Below, piece by piece: positions 16,993 to 25,073 of a DNA stretch of 64,000 nucleotides. The notes beneath the pieces were generated by a model that ran no database searches, was not told the origin of the DNA, and worked only from the letters and a program-made list of their open reading frames with translations. Every line of letters starts with the position of its first letter. Positions within the stretch are counted from its first letter, which is position 1. Made by a program: the position numbers and the translations under genes. Source of the stretch: Akkermansia biwaensis (GTDB lineage: Bacteria > Verrucomicrobiota > Verrucomicrobiia > Verrucomicrobiales > Akkermansiaceae); NCBI RefSeq assembly GCF_026072915.1, contig NZ_AP025943.1:2294001-2358000 (forward strand), in the 5' to 3' direction.

Positions 16993-17499
16993 CTATTCCT
17001 CTTCCGTTTCCAAGGAATAATCCAGCATTCTGTCCCCCTCAAACGTGAAAAACGCCTGGAACCGTTTGCCGCGGAGCATGGCGGGAAGCCAGTACCGGTC
17101 ATCCTGCCACATGAGGTCGTAGGGAATCTCCTCTACGGGAGACCAGAAGGGCTCCGCCTCCGGCGTTTCCGAGGGAGTCCCCGTGAAGGAGGAAGCCATG
17201 AACACATGGCAGCGGATTTCCGGAATGGTTCCGCAGGTAAAGGAAAAATTAAGCACGCCCATTTCCCGGGCGTCCGTTACGTCAATCCGCAGTTCCTCCC
17301 GGACTTCCCGCAGAACGCATTGAAGAGCCGTCTCCCCCGGCTCGAACTTGCCGCCGGGGCCGTTCACCTTCCCCGCTCCTATCCCCCTCTTCTTGCGTAT
17401 CAGAAGAATCTTCCCCCCCTGAACCACAAACATCAGGGTAGCGAGAATATCCGGTGTCCACTCTGCGGGCCATTGAAAGCCACTGCTTCTCTCTTGCAT
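16993..17499 (-). CDS. Nudix hydrolase, MTH1-like (oxidised purine nucleoside triphosphatase)
   Basis: 168 residues. The Nudix box runs Gly 50 to about residue 72 (GGKFEPGETALQ, REVREEL) with the metal-binding REVxEE glutamates intact. The C-terminal half resembles animal MTH1/NUDT1 rather than E. coli MutT: SPVEEIPYDLMWQDD, RYWLPAMLRGKRFQA, FEGDRMLDYSLE. Human MTH1 has a W-x-DD-x-YW-P segment that recognises 8-oxo-dGTP and 2-OH-dATP. It probably sanitises the nucleotide pool. The gene stands alone and converges with the outer-membrane protein gene across the tandem repeat. Confidence 0.9.
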   Translation of the reverse strand: MQERSSGFQWPAEWTPDILATLMFVVQGGKILLIRKKRGIGAGKVNGPGGKFEPGETALQCVLREVREELRIDVTDAREMGVLNFSFTCGTIPEIRCHVFMASSFTGTPSETPEAEPFWSPVEEIPYDLMWQDDRYWLPAMLRGKRFQAFFTFEGDRMLDYSLETEEE

Positions 17500-17673
17500 G
17501 GGCTCATGCTACAGGATGGGAAGGCCGACATGAAGAAAAATACGGGATAAATGGCATTAATGGGCGGGGAAACGCTTCAATTGCCTGCGGCGCCAATCCC
17601 CGTATAATATCTGGAAACGCCTTTTCACCGGAGCGTCTCTGTGCCGGCGTGCGGCATCCTGTTGCCGTTCCTT

Positions 17674-19002
17674 TTAATCTGTTTCTTCCGGAAGATCCTG
17701 CTTTCTGACGCGGGAGCCTGCCAGGGCGTAAGCCAGCATGACCAGTTCGCAGAGGAAAACAAGCATCCATGACCAGCGCCAGCTTCCCAGCGAATCTGCC
17801 AGAACACCCTGGAGGAAAGGGAAAACGGCCCCGCCGAACACGCCCATCATGAAAATGCCGGAAGCCTTGGCGGTGTATTTTTTCAATCCCACGGTAGCGA
17901 GCGTGAAAATGCACCCCCACATCACGGAATGAAACAGCCCCACCGAAACCAGCACCCACAGGTTATGGGTGTAAATGGCAGCCAGCGTCAGGAGGGCCGC
18001 CGCGGAGGTAGCCGCCGTCAATTGGACGCGGGGGGAAATATGGCTCAGCCAGCCGGAAACAATACGCCCCGCCATCAGGCCGCCCCAGTACAGGGAGGCC
18101 AGCAGGGCGGGAATGCCCAGGTCCACTCCCCACACTACCAGATTGCTGGAGCCCAGAAACAGCAGGGGCGAATCCGAATTGCCGAGTTCCAGCGCATGCA
18201 GGTTCACGTTGATTCCCACGGAAACCTCCGCGCCCACGTAAAAGAAAATGGCGATGACGCCCAGTGTCAAATGGCGGAAGGACCAGATGCCGCGTTCCAG
18301 TTTTTCGCCTTCTCCGGCCGTCGTGTCCCGGAGGTCGGGCAGGTAAAGGCGTTTCGTCACCAGGGTGATCAAGGCGATGAGGATTCCCAGGATCAGCAGG
18401 GGCGTCATCAGCTGCCGTACATGGACATTCTCCATCGGCAGCCCGGCAAACAGGACGCCGGTCACGAAAAACGGCGCGATCGTCGTTCCGAATGAATTCA
18501 CGGCGCAGACGATATTGAGGCGCTGGACCGGCTGGGTTCCCTTCAATTCATAGGAGGTCACGTAGGGATTGATGACCACCTGCAGGAGTGTGGCGGAGGT
18601 GCCCATGGCATACGAGCCCGCCAGGAAAATAAAATAGCCGTAGGGGATTTCGGCCCCGGCGATCGTCAGGTGCAGGTCCCCGTAACGGACGGTGAACCAG
18701 GCGGAGAGAAAAAACACGGCCAGTCCGAGCACCATGAACAAAAGCCCCCGTATCAGCGTTGTTTTGTAGCCGTAGCGGTTGATCCAGCGGGAACCGATAT
18801 TTCCGTTCACCAGATACGCCAGGAAAAAGAAAAAGGGAATCAGCGTGATAAACGTATTCTTCAGGGTTCCGGCGTCCGACAGGAAGGCGCTTTGCAAAGG
18901 CCCCTGAAACTGACCGTTCACGGTCGTCAGGAACCCGACGAGAAAGTAAATGAATGTCAGGGCCAGGAAGGGTCCCAGGCGGGGATGCCGTGGTGTTTCC
19001 AT
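17674..19002 (-). CDS. FHS/FucP-like MFS sugar transporter
   Basis: About 442 residues from METPRHPRLG; the frame also offers an earlier ATG (19068) that adds a Ser/Pro-rich leader. Twelve hydrophobic spans are recognisable. The first contains FIYFLVGFLTTVNGQFQGPLQ, in the style of the fucose/glucose-galactose-H+ symporter family. A typical later segment is the loop GTSATLLQVVINPYV. Probable role: proton-coupled uptake of a hexose, fucose-like sugar or hexitol. It lies 100 bases downstream of the mannitol dehydrogenase-family gene on the same strand and near a fructokinase, which points to mannitol or fructose, but substrate cannot be read from sequence. Confidence 0.85.
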   Translation of the reverse strand: METPRHPRLGPFLALTFIYFLVGFLTTVNGQFQGPLQSAFLSDAGTLKNTFITLIPFFFFLAYLVNGNIGSRWINRYGYKTTLIRGLLFMVLGLAVFFLSAWFTVRYGDLHLTIAGAEIPYGYFIFLAGSYAMGTSATLLQVVINPYVTSYELKGTQPVQRLNIVCAVNSFGTTIAPFFVTGVLFAGLPMENVHVRQLMTPLLILGILIALITLVTKRLYLPDLRDTTAGEGEKLERGIWSFRHLTLGVIAIFFYVGAEVSVGINVNLHALELGNSDSPLLFLGSSNLVVWGVDLGIPALLASLYWGGLMAGRIVSGWLSHISPRVQLTAATSAAALLTLAAIYTHNLWVLVSVGLFHSVMWGCIFTLATVGLKKYTAKASGIFMMGVFGGAVFPFLQGVLADSLGSWRWSWMLVFLCELVMLAYALAGSRVRKQDLPEETD

Positions 19003-19102
19003 AAAAGGGAAAAAGGCTGGGAATGGCAGGGAGGAAGAAGAGGGCGGCAGCATCTTCATGCCGCCCATACCTCAGTCCGGACGGCATAAAGTGCCGGTAT
19101 GA

Positions 19103-20578
19103 CTAGGGGAGAACCATTTTTTCCAGAACGGAAAGCACGCCGTCTTTTTCAAGCCCTTCCACCATGCTGCGGTACTGGCTGACAAACTTGTCCGCCGCTT
19201 TCAAATCCGTGCTCCGGAAAGGGGACAGTCCGAGAAAATCGACGGGATCGTCGCCGGCAATCAGCTTCCTGTCCTCCTCCGTCAGCCAGGGCTCGTTTAC
19301 CTCATAGGCGCGGCCCCGGTCGTCCTTTCCGTGTTTCAGGTAATGGCGGTACGCGGCAATGAAAAAAGCCAGGCGTTCGAGATCGGCGTCATCCCTGATC
19401 ATCTTCGTTAACACGGGCATCACATACACGGGAATCTTGGAAACTCCGTCAAAGCACAGGCGGCTGATCTGGTCGCTGACGGCCTTGTTGCCGAAGCGCT
19501 CCAGCAGGGTCTTCTTGTACAGCTCCAAATCCGTATTTCCCGGGGCCGGAACATAGGGGCCGGCGTCCCGGTCCATGAAAAGGCGCAGATAGCGGGCAAA
19601 TCTCTCGTCCCTCACCGCCTCGTCCACCCGGCGGTAGCCGGCCAGGAAGGCGGGGTAGGACAGCAGGGAATGGGAGGCGTTCAGCAGGCTGAGCTTCATG
19701 TTCTCGTAAGCGGACACGTCGTCCGTGAACTCCGCTCCTGCGGCTTCCCAGTCCGGGCGGCCGGCAATGAAATCATCCTCAATCACCCACTGGATGAAAT
19801 CCTCGGAATACACGGGGGCGGCATCCTCCACGCCGCTCTGTGCGTTCAGCCGTTTGACGTCGTCCGGCGTAACGGCGGGCGTGATGCGGTCCACCATGCT
19901 GTTGGGGAACGTGACGTTTTTTTTCACCCATCGGGCCAGTTCTGAGTCCTGGGCCTCGATAAAGGAAATAAACGCTTTCCGGGCCGTGTCCCCATTGTGC
20001 TGGAGGTTGTCGCAGGATAGAACCGTTACGGGGCCGGCTCCGTTTTTCCGCCTTTTCCGCAATCCTGCGGCCAGGAAGCCGAAGACCGTCCGGGGATGGC
20101 CGGGATGTTCCAGGTCATGCTTCACATCCTTGCTCCCGAGCATGAATTCCCCGGTTTCCTTGTCAATATTGTAGCCGCCTTCCATAATGGTCAGCGTGAT
20201 GATTTTAATCCGTGGATCCGCGATTCTGTCAATCACGCTTTGGGGATTCTCCGGCCCCCATGCCAAATCCACCAGCGAACCTATTTCGTAAAACTCGTCC
20301 CTGCCGTCGCGCCCGCAGGCCGTCAGCGTATAAAGACCGTCCTGGCTCTTCAGCGCCTTGTAAAGGGGCTCGTCCTGCGGCAGCAGGGCCACTCCGTAAA
20401 TCCCCCATTCTTCGCGGCCTCCCATGCCCAGAAGCTGGTTCGTGTAAAACTCTTCATGCGCCCGATGAAAATTGCCCACCCCTATATGGAGAATCCCCGG
20501 ATGAATCTTCGTCCTGTCATAGGGGACCGGGGCTCCCGGAATCTTCGCTTTACCGTGTCTTTGCAGTTCCTTTTTCAT
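19103..20578 (-). CDS. Mannitol dehydrogenase-family polyol/hexuronate oxidoreductase
   Basis: 491 residues, the length of long-chain polyol dehydrogenases (mannitol 2-dehydrogenase, fructuronate and tagaturonate reductase). The N-terminal Rossmann motif is GILHIGVGNFHRAH. The second domain carries the catalytic-region signature KLSLLNASHSLLSY. The conserved VDRITP segment lies in between (MVDRITPAVTPDD). Mannitol 2-dehydrogenase interconverts mannitol and fructose with NAD; with a fructokinase next door this is the most economical reading. Fructuronate reductase is the alternative. Divergent from the fructokinase gene. Confidence 0.88.
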   Translation of the reverse strand: MKKELQRHGKAKIPGAPVPYDRTKIHPGILHIGVGNFHRAHEEFYTNQLLGMGGREEWGIYGVALLPQDEPLYKALKSQDGLYTLTACGRDGRDEFYEIGSLVDLAWGPENPQSVIDRIADPRIKIITLTIMEGGYNIDKETGEFMLGSKDVKHDLEHPGHPRTVFGFLAAGLRKRRKNGAGPVTVLSCDNLQHNGDTARKAFISFIEAQDSELARWVKKNVTFPNSMVDRITPAVTPDDVKRLNAQSGVEDAAPVYSEDFIQWVIEDDFIAGRPDWEAAGAEFTDDVSAYENMKLSLLNASHSLLSYPAFLAGYRRVDEAVRDERFARYLRLFMDRDAGPYVPAPGNTDLELYKKTLLERFGNKAVSDQISRLCFDGVSKIPVYVMPVLTKMIRDDADLERLAFFIAAYRHYLKHGKDDRGRAYEVNEPWLTEEDRKLIAGDDPVDFLGLSPFRSTDLKAADKFVSQYRSMVEGLEKDGVLSVLEKMVLP

Positions 20579-20893
20579 CGTGTTGAAATGTGGTATCCTG
20601 TTTGCTGTCTCACTCTAATGGGCACTTCCCGGGAAGCGTATGTTAGGGATATGCCAGACTTTTCCGGTATTCAGCGGGTCCATAAATGTCCGCCTGGTGC
20701 CTGGAGAAGATAACTTTCCGGAATTCCTCCCGGCACGGTTTGCCGGAGGAAGGAACGCCGGGAATGAGCCCCTTTCCGGCATGACTGGAATGAGCCTCTT
20801 TTTTCTTTTCCCGCATGCGCGGGACATTCTATGCTTGCCATACTTTCCGGCTTTTATCCGTGCCGGAAAAGCCACCTTTAATACCTCAAAAAC
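20579..20893. promoter_or_regulatory. Divergent intergenic region with strong hairpins
   Basis: 315 bases between the dehydrogenase gene and the fructokinase gene. Two notable inverted repeats: TTCCTCCCGGCA with TGCCGGAGGAA (20724-20751, one bulge, 5-nt loop), and TTTCCGGC with GCCGGAAA (20844-20869, 10-nt loop), the latter ending 25 bases before the fructokinase start. A smaller CCCGC-ATGC-GCGGG hairpin lies between them. They could be operators for a shared regulator or 5' leader structures. An open minus-strand frame across the region shows no protein features. Confidence 0.4.
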
Positions 20894-21856
20894 ATGTACG
20901 ACGTTATCGCTCTCGGAGAACTGCTGGTGGATTTTACCCCTTGCGGAACGAGCGGGCAGGGGCTGCCCGTTTACCAGGCGAATCCCGGGGGAGCGCCGTG
21001 CAATGTTTTGTCCATGCTCGCCAAACTGGGCCGCAGGACCGCTTTCATCGGCAAGGTGGGTCATGACATGTTCGGCAAAATGCTCCGGAACACCCTCCGT
21101 GAGGCGGGTATTGACGATTCGGGGCTGGTCTCTTCCCGGGAAGTCAACACGACGCTTGCTTTCGTCCAGATTGACGAACAGGGAGACCGTGACTTTTCCT
21201 TTTACCGCAATCCCGGCGCCGACATGAAACTGACTTCTGGAGAAGTGGACATGGCCCTGGTGGAAAACACGCGCATCTTCCACTTCGGAACCCTCTCCAT
21301 GACGCACGACGATGTGCGGCGCGCCACCCGGCACGCTGTCAGCCGCGCGCAGGAAAAAGGTTCCCTGGTCTCCTTTGATCCCAATCTCAGGCCTCCCCTC
21401 TGGCCCAGCCTGGAACTGGCCCGGGAGCAGATGCTCTATGGCTGCGGCGTGTGCAGCGTCATGAAAATAGAAAAGGAGGAACTCCGCTTCCTCACCGGCT
21501 GCGCCTCCATGGAAGAAGGACTTGATGCACTGAAAAAAGAATTCGGCAATCTCCGCCTCATCCTTGTAACGGGGGGCAGGGAAGGAAGCTGGGCCAGCTA
21601 TGGAAGTACTCTTGTACACCAGCCTACTTTTCTGAACGTCAAGACCATCGATACGACAGGGGCCGGAGACGCCTTCTTTGGCTCCTGCTTAGACTGGATT
21701 CTGAAAACGGGGCTGGAAAACCTGACGGAACGGCAGCTTGCGGACATGCTCCTATTCTCCAATGCCGCCGCCTCCATTGTCACGACGCGCAAGGGAGCCA
21801 TCCGTTCCATGCCTGTCCGGGAAGAAATCGCCGTGCTGATGGCCGGAGGTATTTAA
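20894..21856 (+). CDS. scrK: Fructokinase-like PfkB carbohydrate kinase
   Basis: 320 residues. PfkB family signatures: N-terminal LGELLVDF, sugar-contact NPGGAPCNVLSMLAKLG, FIGKVGHDMFG, and C-terminal DTTGAGDAFFGS (PfkB signature 2, with the catalytic Asp). Length and the NPGGAPxN form favour fructokinase over ribokinase or 2-keto-3-deoxygluconate kinase. It would phosphorylate fructose released by the divergent mannitol dehydrogenase-family enzyme, feeding glycolysis. The start at 20894 follows an AT-rich stretch (CCTTTAATACCTC); no strong SD is visible. Confidence 0.88.
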   Translation: MYDVIALGELLVDFTPCGTSGQGLPVYQANPGGAPCNVLSMLAKLGRRTAFIGKVGHDMFGKMLRNTLREAGIDDSGLVSSREVNTTLAFVQIDEQGDRDFSFYRNPGADMKLTSGEVDMALVENTRIFHFGTLSMTHDDVRRATRHAVSRAQEKGSLVSFDPNLRPPLWPSLELAREQMLYGCGVCSVMKIEKEELRFLTGCASMEEGLDALKKEFGNLRLILVTGGREGSWASYGSTLVHQPTFLNVKTIDTTGAGDAFFGSCLDWILKTGLENLTERQLADMLLFSNAAASIVTTRKGAIRSMPVREEIAVLMAGGI

Positions 21857-21960
21857 AATTCCCTTAAATTGGATTTCTTGATTCAGGCACCCTTCTTCAA
21901 GATTGGTGAATGAGCCTGCCTTTGGGATGAATATCTTTTCCCGTTTCTCCTTCGACAAGA

Positions 21961-21993
21961 AACCCTCTCCAAGCATTTCACTTAAAGAGGGTT
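21961..21993. terminator. Bidirectional hairpin between scrK and tRNA-Leu
   Basis: Arms AACCCTCT (21961-21968) and AGAGGGTT (21986-21993) pair perfectly over a 17-nt loop. On the minus strand it lies 6 bases past the tRNA 3' end and is followed by TTTCTTGT, a fair terminator for the tRNA. It may also end scrK transcripts. Confidence 0.55.
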
Positions 21994-21999
21994 ATTGAA

Positions 22000-22085
22000 T
22001 GGTGCTCGAGAGGGGACTCGAACCCCTACGTCTTATCGACACTAGATCCTTAGTCTAGCGCGTCTACCAATTCCGCCACCCGAGC
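22000..22085 (-). tRNA. tRNA-Leu (anticodon AAG)
   Basis: An 86-nt class II tRNA with encoded CCA. The acceptor is GCTCGGG against CTCGAGC (one wobble), and the D-arm is GGCGGAATTGGTAGACGCG as in other leucine tRNAs. The anticodon stem is CTAGA/TCTAG with loop CTAAGGA. The variable arm is long (GTC-GATAA-GAC), and the T-arm is GGTTCGAGTCC. The loop places AAG at 34-36, an A at the wobble position, which is rare for bacterial leucine tRNAs; GAG is usual. Confidence 0.95.
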
Positions 22086-22189
22086 ATGGGCGCCTGAAGG
22101 CGGGGAGTTTTTAGCGCAGGGAGGCGAATAGATCAAGCTTTTTTCTTCTTTTTTATCCGCCTCTTCCATTTTTACGGGAATACCTTCCG

Positions 22190-22702
22190 TCACCGGGCCG
22201 GAACGGAAGTCAGAGGCATGATGCCCGGGCGCAGGGAGACGGTTTTTTTGTCGTATTTTTCCGACGGCTTGAAGAGCCAGCCGGGGTCCGTATTGAGCTG
22301 TTCGAATTTGGTGGGCTTGAAGATGGGGAGCTTCAGGTTGGTGTTGGGTTCGTATCCGTACTTGCCCGTGAATTTGCCGTATACCCTGTATTCGTAGTTG
22401 TTGTCAAAGGCGTAGCGGGGATTCCCGGCGTATTCCGGCAGGCGGTCCGGCGTACGGCAGGCGCTTTCATCCATGATGACGAGCTGGGCCGTTCTCCAGG
22501 TCTGGCCCGGCTGGCGCAGGTAGCCCCAGAAGCGCGTTGACGGCACATGGTAGCGGCGGCCTACGAAGTAGTTGCCCCTCGGCTCCCGGGCTATTTCCAT
22601 GTTGCGGGCATTGATGGCGGCTATGTCCTTTTCCAGCGAGTTGCACTGGCTGAGCATGGGAAGGATGACGGCCCCGAGGAGGGGGAGCAGGCGTGTGTTC
22701 AT
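22190..22702 (-). CDS. Putative lipoprotein of unknown function
   Basis: 170 residues. The N-terminus MNTRLLPLLGAVILPMLSQC-NS looks like a lipoprotein signal, with Cys about residue 20, although Gln at -1 is unusual. The mature part is polar, rich in Tyr, Arg and Asn (NNYEYRVYGKFTGKYGYEPNT) and has no family signature I recognise. The start overlaps the stop of tcdA by ATGA, so it is translated with a tRNA-modification enzyme; this is probably positional rather than functional. Confidence 0.75.
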   Translation of the reverse strand: MNTRLLPLLGAVILPMLSQCNSLEKDIAAINARNMEIAREPRGNYFVGRRYHVPSTRFWGYLRQPGQTWRTAQLVIMDESACRTPDRLPEYAGNPRYAFDNNYEYRVYGKFTGKYGYEPNTNLKLPIFKPTKFEQLNTDPGWLFKPSEKYDKKTVSLRPGIMPLTSVPAR

Positions 22703-23493
22703 GGTTGTACTGATGTTGTTTTTTTGTTCAGAAGCATTTGTATGGCGGATGATGCCGCAAAAAAGCCGAAGGTGCCGGTGATGTGCGTGATGGAGCCGAA
22801 GCCGGCGTCGCAGCCCATTTTCCCCTGAAATCTGGGATCGCGTGAGCAGGAGGTTCCTCCATCGCAGGTAGGATAGACGGGAGTTTCCTGGGAGAAGACG
22901 CAGGGGATTTTCAGCTTGCGTTTTTTTTCTCCCAGCGGGAGGCCGTAGTCTTTTTTGAGTTTGGCGCGCAGGCTGGAGAGCAGGGGGTCGCCCTTGGTCC
23001 GGGAGAGGTCGGCAATTTCTATTTTGGACGGGTCTGTCCGCCCACCGGCTCCGCCGCAGGTGATGAGAGGCTGTTTGTTGCGGTAGCAGGAGGCGATGAG
23101 GTGCGCCTTGGGGGAGAGGGAGTCAATGGCGTCAATGATGACGTCCGGCGCGGTCCCGAAGAGTTTTTTCGCATTGGCTTCCGTATAAAAGTTGTCCAGC
23201 GTGATGATTTCCGCTTCGGGGTTGATGTCCCTGATGCGGGCCGCCATGGCTTCCGTCTTGGATTGCCCGATGGTTGTTCCCAGGGCGTGGATTTGCCGGT
23301 TGGTGTTGGTAACGCAAAGGTCGTCCAGGTCCATCAGGATGATGGCGCCTGCGCCGGAACGCGCCAGCGCTTCCGCCGCCCAGGAACCTACCCCTCCAAT
23401 GCCGACAACAGCCATGCGGGAGTTCCGGAGTATGTCCAGCCCTCTGGTTCCGTACAGGCGGCCTATGCCGCCGAATCTGGCTTCATAGTTCAT
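22699..23493 (-). CDS. tcdA: tRNA threonylcarbamoyladenosine dehydratase
   Basis: 264 residues. An E1-like ThiF-fold enzyme that cyclises t6A37 of ANN-decoding tRNAs to ct6A using ATP. The opening RFGGIGRLYG is typical of TcdA/CsdL. The nucleotide motif VVGIGGVGSWAAEALARSG, the LMDLDDLCVTNTNRQIHA segment (ATP contact Asp and Arg) and VIDAIDSLSPKAHLI all fit. The C-terminal half has the Cys-rich VYPTCDGGTSC region seen in this branch. The start overlaps nothing upstream; the stop overlaps the lipoprotein gene start by ATGA. Confidence 0.93.
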   Translation of the reverse strand: MNYEARFGGIGRLYGTRGLDILRNSRMAVVGIGGVGSWAAEALARSGAGAIILMDLDDLCVTNTNRQIHALGTTIGQSKTEAMAARIRDINPEAEIITLDNFYTEANAKKLFGTAPDVIIDAIDSLSPKAHLIASCYRNKQPLITCGGAGGRTDPSKIEIADLSRTKGDPLLSSLRAKLKKDYGLPLGEKKRKLKIPCVFSQETPVYPTCDGGTSCSRDPRFQGKMGCDAGFGSITHITGTFGFFAASSAIQMLLNKKTTSVQP

Positions 23494-23681
23494 GATAGTT
23501 CATGGGGCAGGGTAGAAGGGATGAAGACCGGTGGAGGGGTAAAACGGAGTTTTCTGCCTTTCCGGCGTCGTCGTGACTGCATGGCGCCGGAAAAGTGGTG
23601 TGGAATCATGTCTTTCCATGGAATATCCGCAGAGGACCATGGCTGGGGGCGGCGGCAGGCGGGGAGTCACGTCGTACATGG

Positions 23682-24485
23682 TCAGGAGGCCGGTTTTTCC
23701 ACGATTTGGCTGATGCGGGTGATGTTCAGGGCTTTCCCGGTTTCCTCATCCACGCGGATGACCGCGCCGCAAAGGCGCACGGGCCAGCCGGCTACGGGGA
23801 ATTTGGCAGGCATGGAGGTGCGGAACCGCTTGAGGATGGGTTCCAGCTCCCGTCCCAGCACGCCGACGGCGGGACCGCACATGCCGGCGTCCGTCAGGTA
23901 GGCCGTTCCGTGTTCCAGGATGGTTTCGTCCGCCGTCTGCACGTGGGTATGGGTTCCGATGACGGCGGAAACCAAGCCGTCCAGATTGTACCCGGTGGAG
24001 ATTTTTTCACTGGTGGTTTCCGCATGCATGTCCACCAGGATTACCCGGACATGTTCTTCGTTTCTCAGCCTTTGGGCCTCTTTTTCCGAGATCAGGAAAG
24101 GGTTTTCCAGCGGCGGCTGGATGAAGGAGCGCCCCTGGACCTGCATGACCGCCACTTTTCCCTTGGGCGTTTCCTTCACGACGCTGCCGTGTCCCGGCGT
24201 GCCTTCGGGGTAGTTGACTGGGCGCAGCACGCGCGGTTCGGTGTTCAGCCACGGAGCCAGTTCCACCTGGTCCCAGACATGGTCTCCGGTGGTGATGACG
24301 TCCACTCCGGCCTGGAGCAGCTCCTGCGCCAGCCTGGGCGTGATGCCGCGCCCGGCGGCGGCGTTTTCCCCGTTGACCACGACAAAGTCCGCCCCGTGCG
24401 CTTCCCTGAGCCCGGGGAGCGCATGCTTCAAGGCGGTGCGTCCGGGTTCTCCCACCACATCGCCTATAAATAGTATGGTTATCAT
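23682..24485 (-). CDS. ymdB: YmdB-family metallophosphoesterase
   Basis: 267 residues, the standard size for TIGR00282 proteins. Metal-binding residues are in ILFIGDVVGEPGR, VVVNGENAAAGRGI, ITTGDHVWDQ, VDMHAETTSEK and VIGTHTHVQTAD, which together form the dinuclear site. YmdB of Bacillus hydrolyses 2',3'-cyclic nucleotides and affects biofilm and sporulation. No neighbour indicates its role here. 33 bases separate its start from the universal stress gene stop upstream. Confidence 0.92.
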   Translation of the reverse strand: MITILFIGDVVGEPGRTALKHALPGLREAHGADFVVVNGENAAAGRGITPRLAQELLQAGVDVITTGDHVWDQVELAPWLNTEPRVLRPVNYPEGTPGHGSVVKETPKGKVAVMQVQGRSFIQPPLENPFLISEKEAQRLRNEEHVRVILVDMHAETTSEKISTGYNLDGLVSAVIGTHTHVQTADETILEHGTAYLTDAGMCGPAVGVLGRELEPILKRFRTSMPAKFPVAGWPVRLCGAVIRVDEETGKALNITRISQIVEKPAS

Positions 24486-24518
24486 GAAAGGGAACGGTAT
24501 CTGCCCGGTTTTTTGCGC

Positions 24519-24989
24519 CTAATCCTCTTCCTTGGTGACGGGAACCACCAGCACGGGCACGGGTGATTTGCGCATCACGGAACTGGCTACGCTGCCAAGG
24601 AAGACCGTGGAGAGGAAGCCGTGGTTGTGCTTGCCTACCACAATCATGTCTATGTTGTGTTTTTCGGCGTAGTTGATGACGGCCTCACTGATTTCAAATT
24701 CGTCCTCCACCGCCTGGATGATGGTGGCGTCCGTCAGCCGGGAGAGCTTTTCCGCCGTTTTCTTCAGATGGTTTTTGGCAATGGTCATGACTTCGTTTTC
24801 CTCCGTCTGGTCCATGACCGGAACGGGGACTTCATCCGGGAGAACGCCGGAGACTTCATAACAGATGCTGGGTTCCACGATGTGGAGCAGGTGGACGATG
24901 CTGTCGTTGGGACAGGCCAGTTTGCCGATCTGGTGAATGACGGCATCCGTAGCGTTGGAAAAATCGATGGCGACCAGAATATTCTTCAT
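24519..24989 (-). CDS. Universal stress protein, UspA family
   Basis: 156 residues, one Usp domain. It begins MKNILVAIDFSNAT and ends with the nucleotide-binding strand region IDMIVVGKHNHGFLS, LGSVASSVM, SPVPVLVVPV. The GxxxxGx9GS form suggests ATP binding. Usp proteins respond to starvation and stress. It is the first gene before ymdB on the minus strand with a short gap. Confidence 0.92.
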   Translation of the reverse strand: MKNILVAIDFSNATDAVIHQIGKLACPNDSIVHLLHIVEPSICYEVSGVLPDEVPVPVMDQTEENEVMTIAKNHLKKTAEKLSRLTDATIIQAVEDEFEISEAVINYAEKHNIDMIVVGKHNHGFLSTVFLGSVASSVMRKSPVPVLVVPVTKEED

Positions 24990-25073
24990 ATACTCCTGTA
25001 TAGCATTCCGTGGTTTTCCATACCACTAAAAAACGTGTTTTTCCCGGTGTTTCGCGGCATTTCCCTTCCGCCT

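Noticed and set aside
16657-17550. Frame with repeated Gly-Lys-Glu triplets resembling a collagen-like protein
   Set aside because: It overlaps the end of the outer-membrane gene and is antisense to the whole Nudix gene; the triplets are just the 9-bp tandem repeat read in frame.
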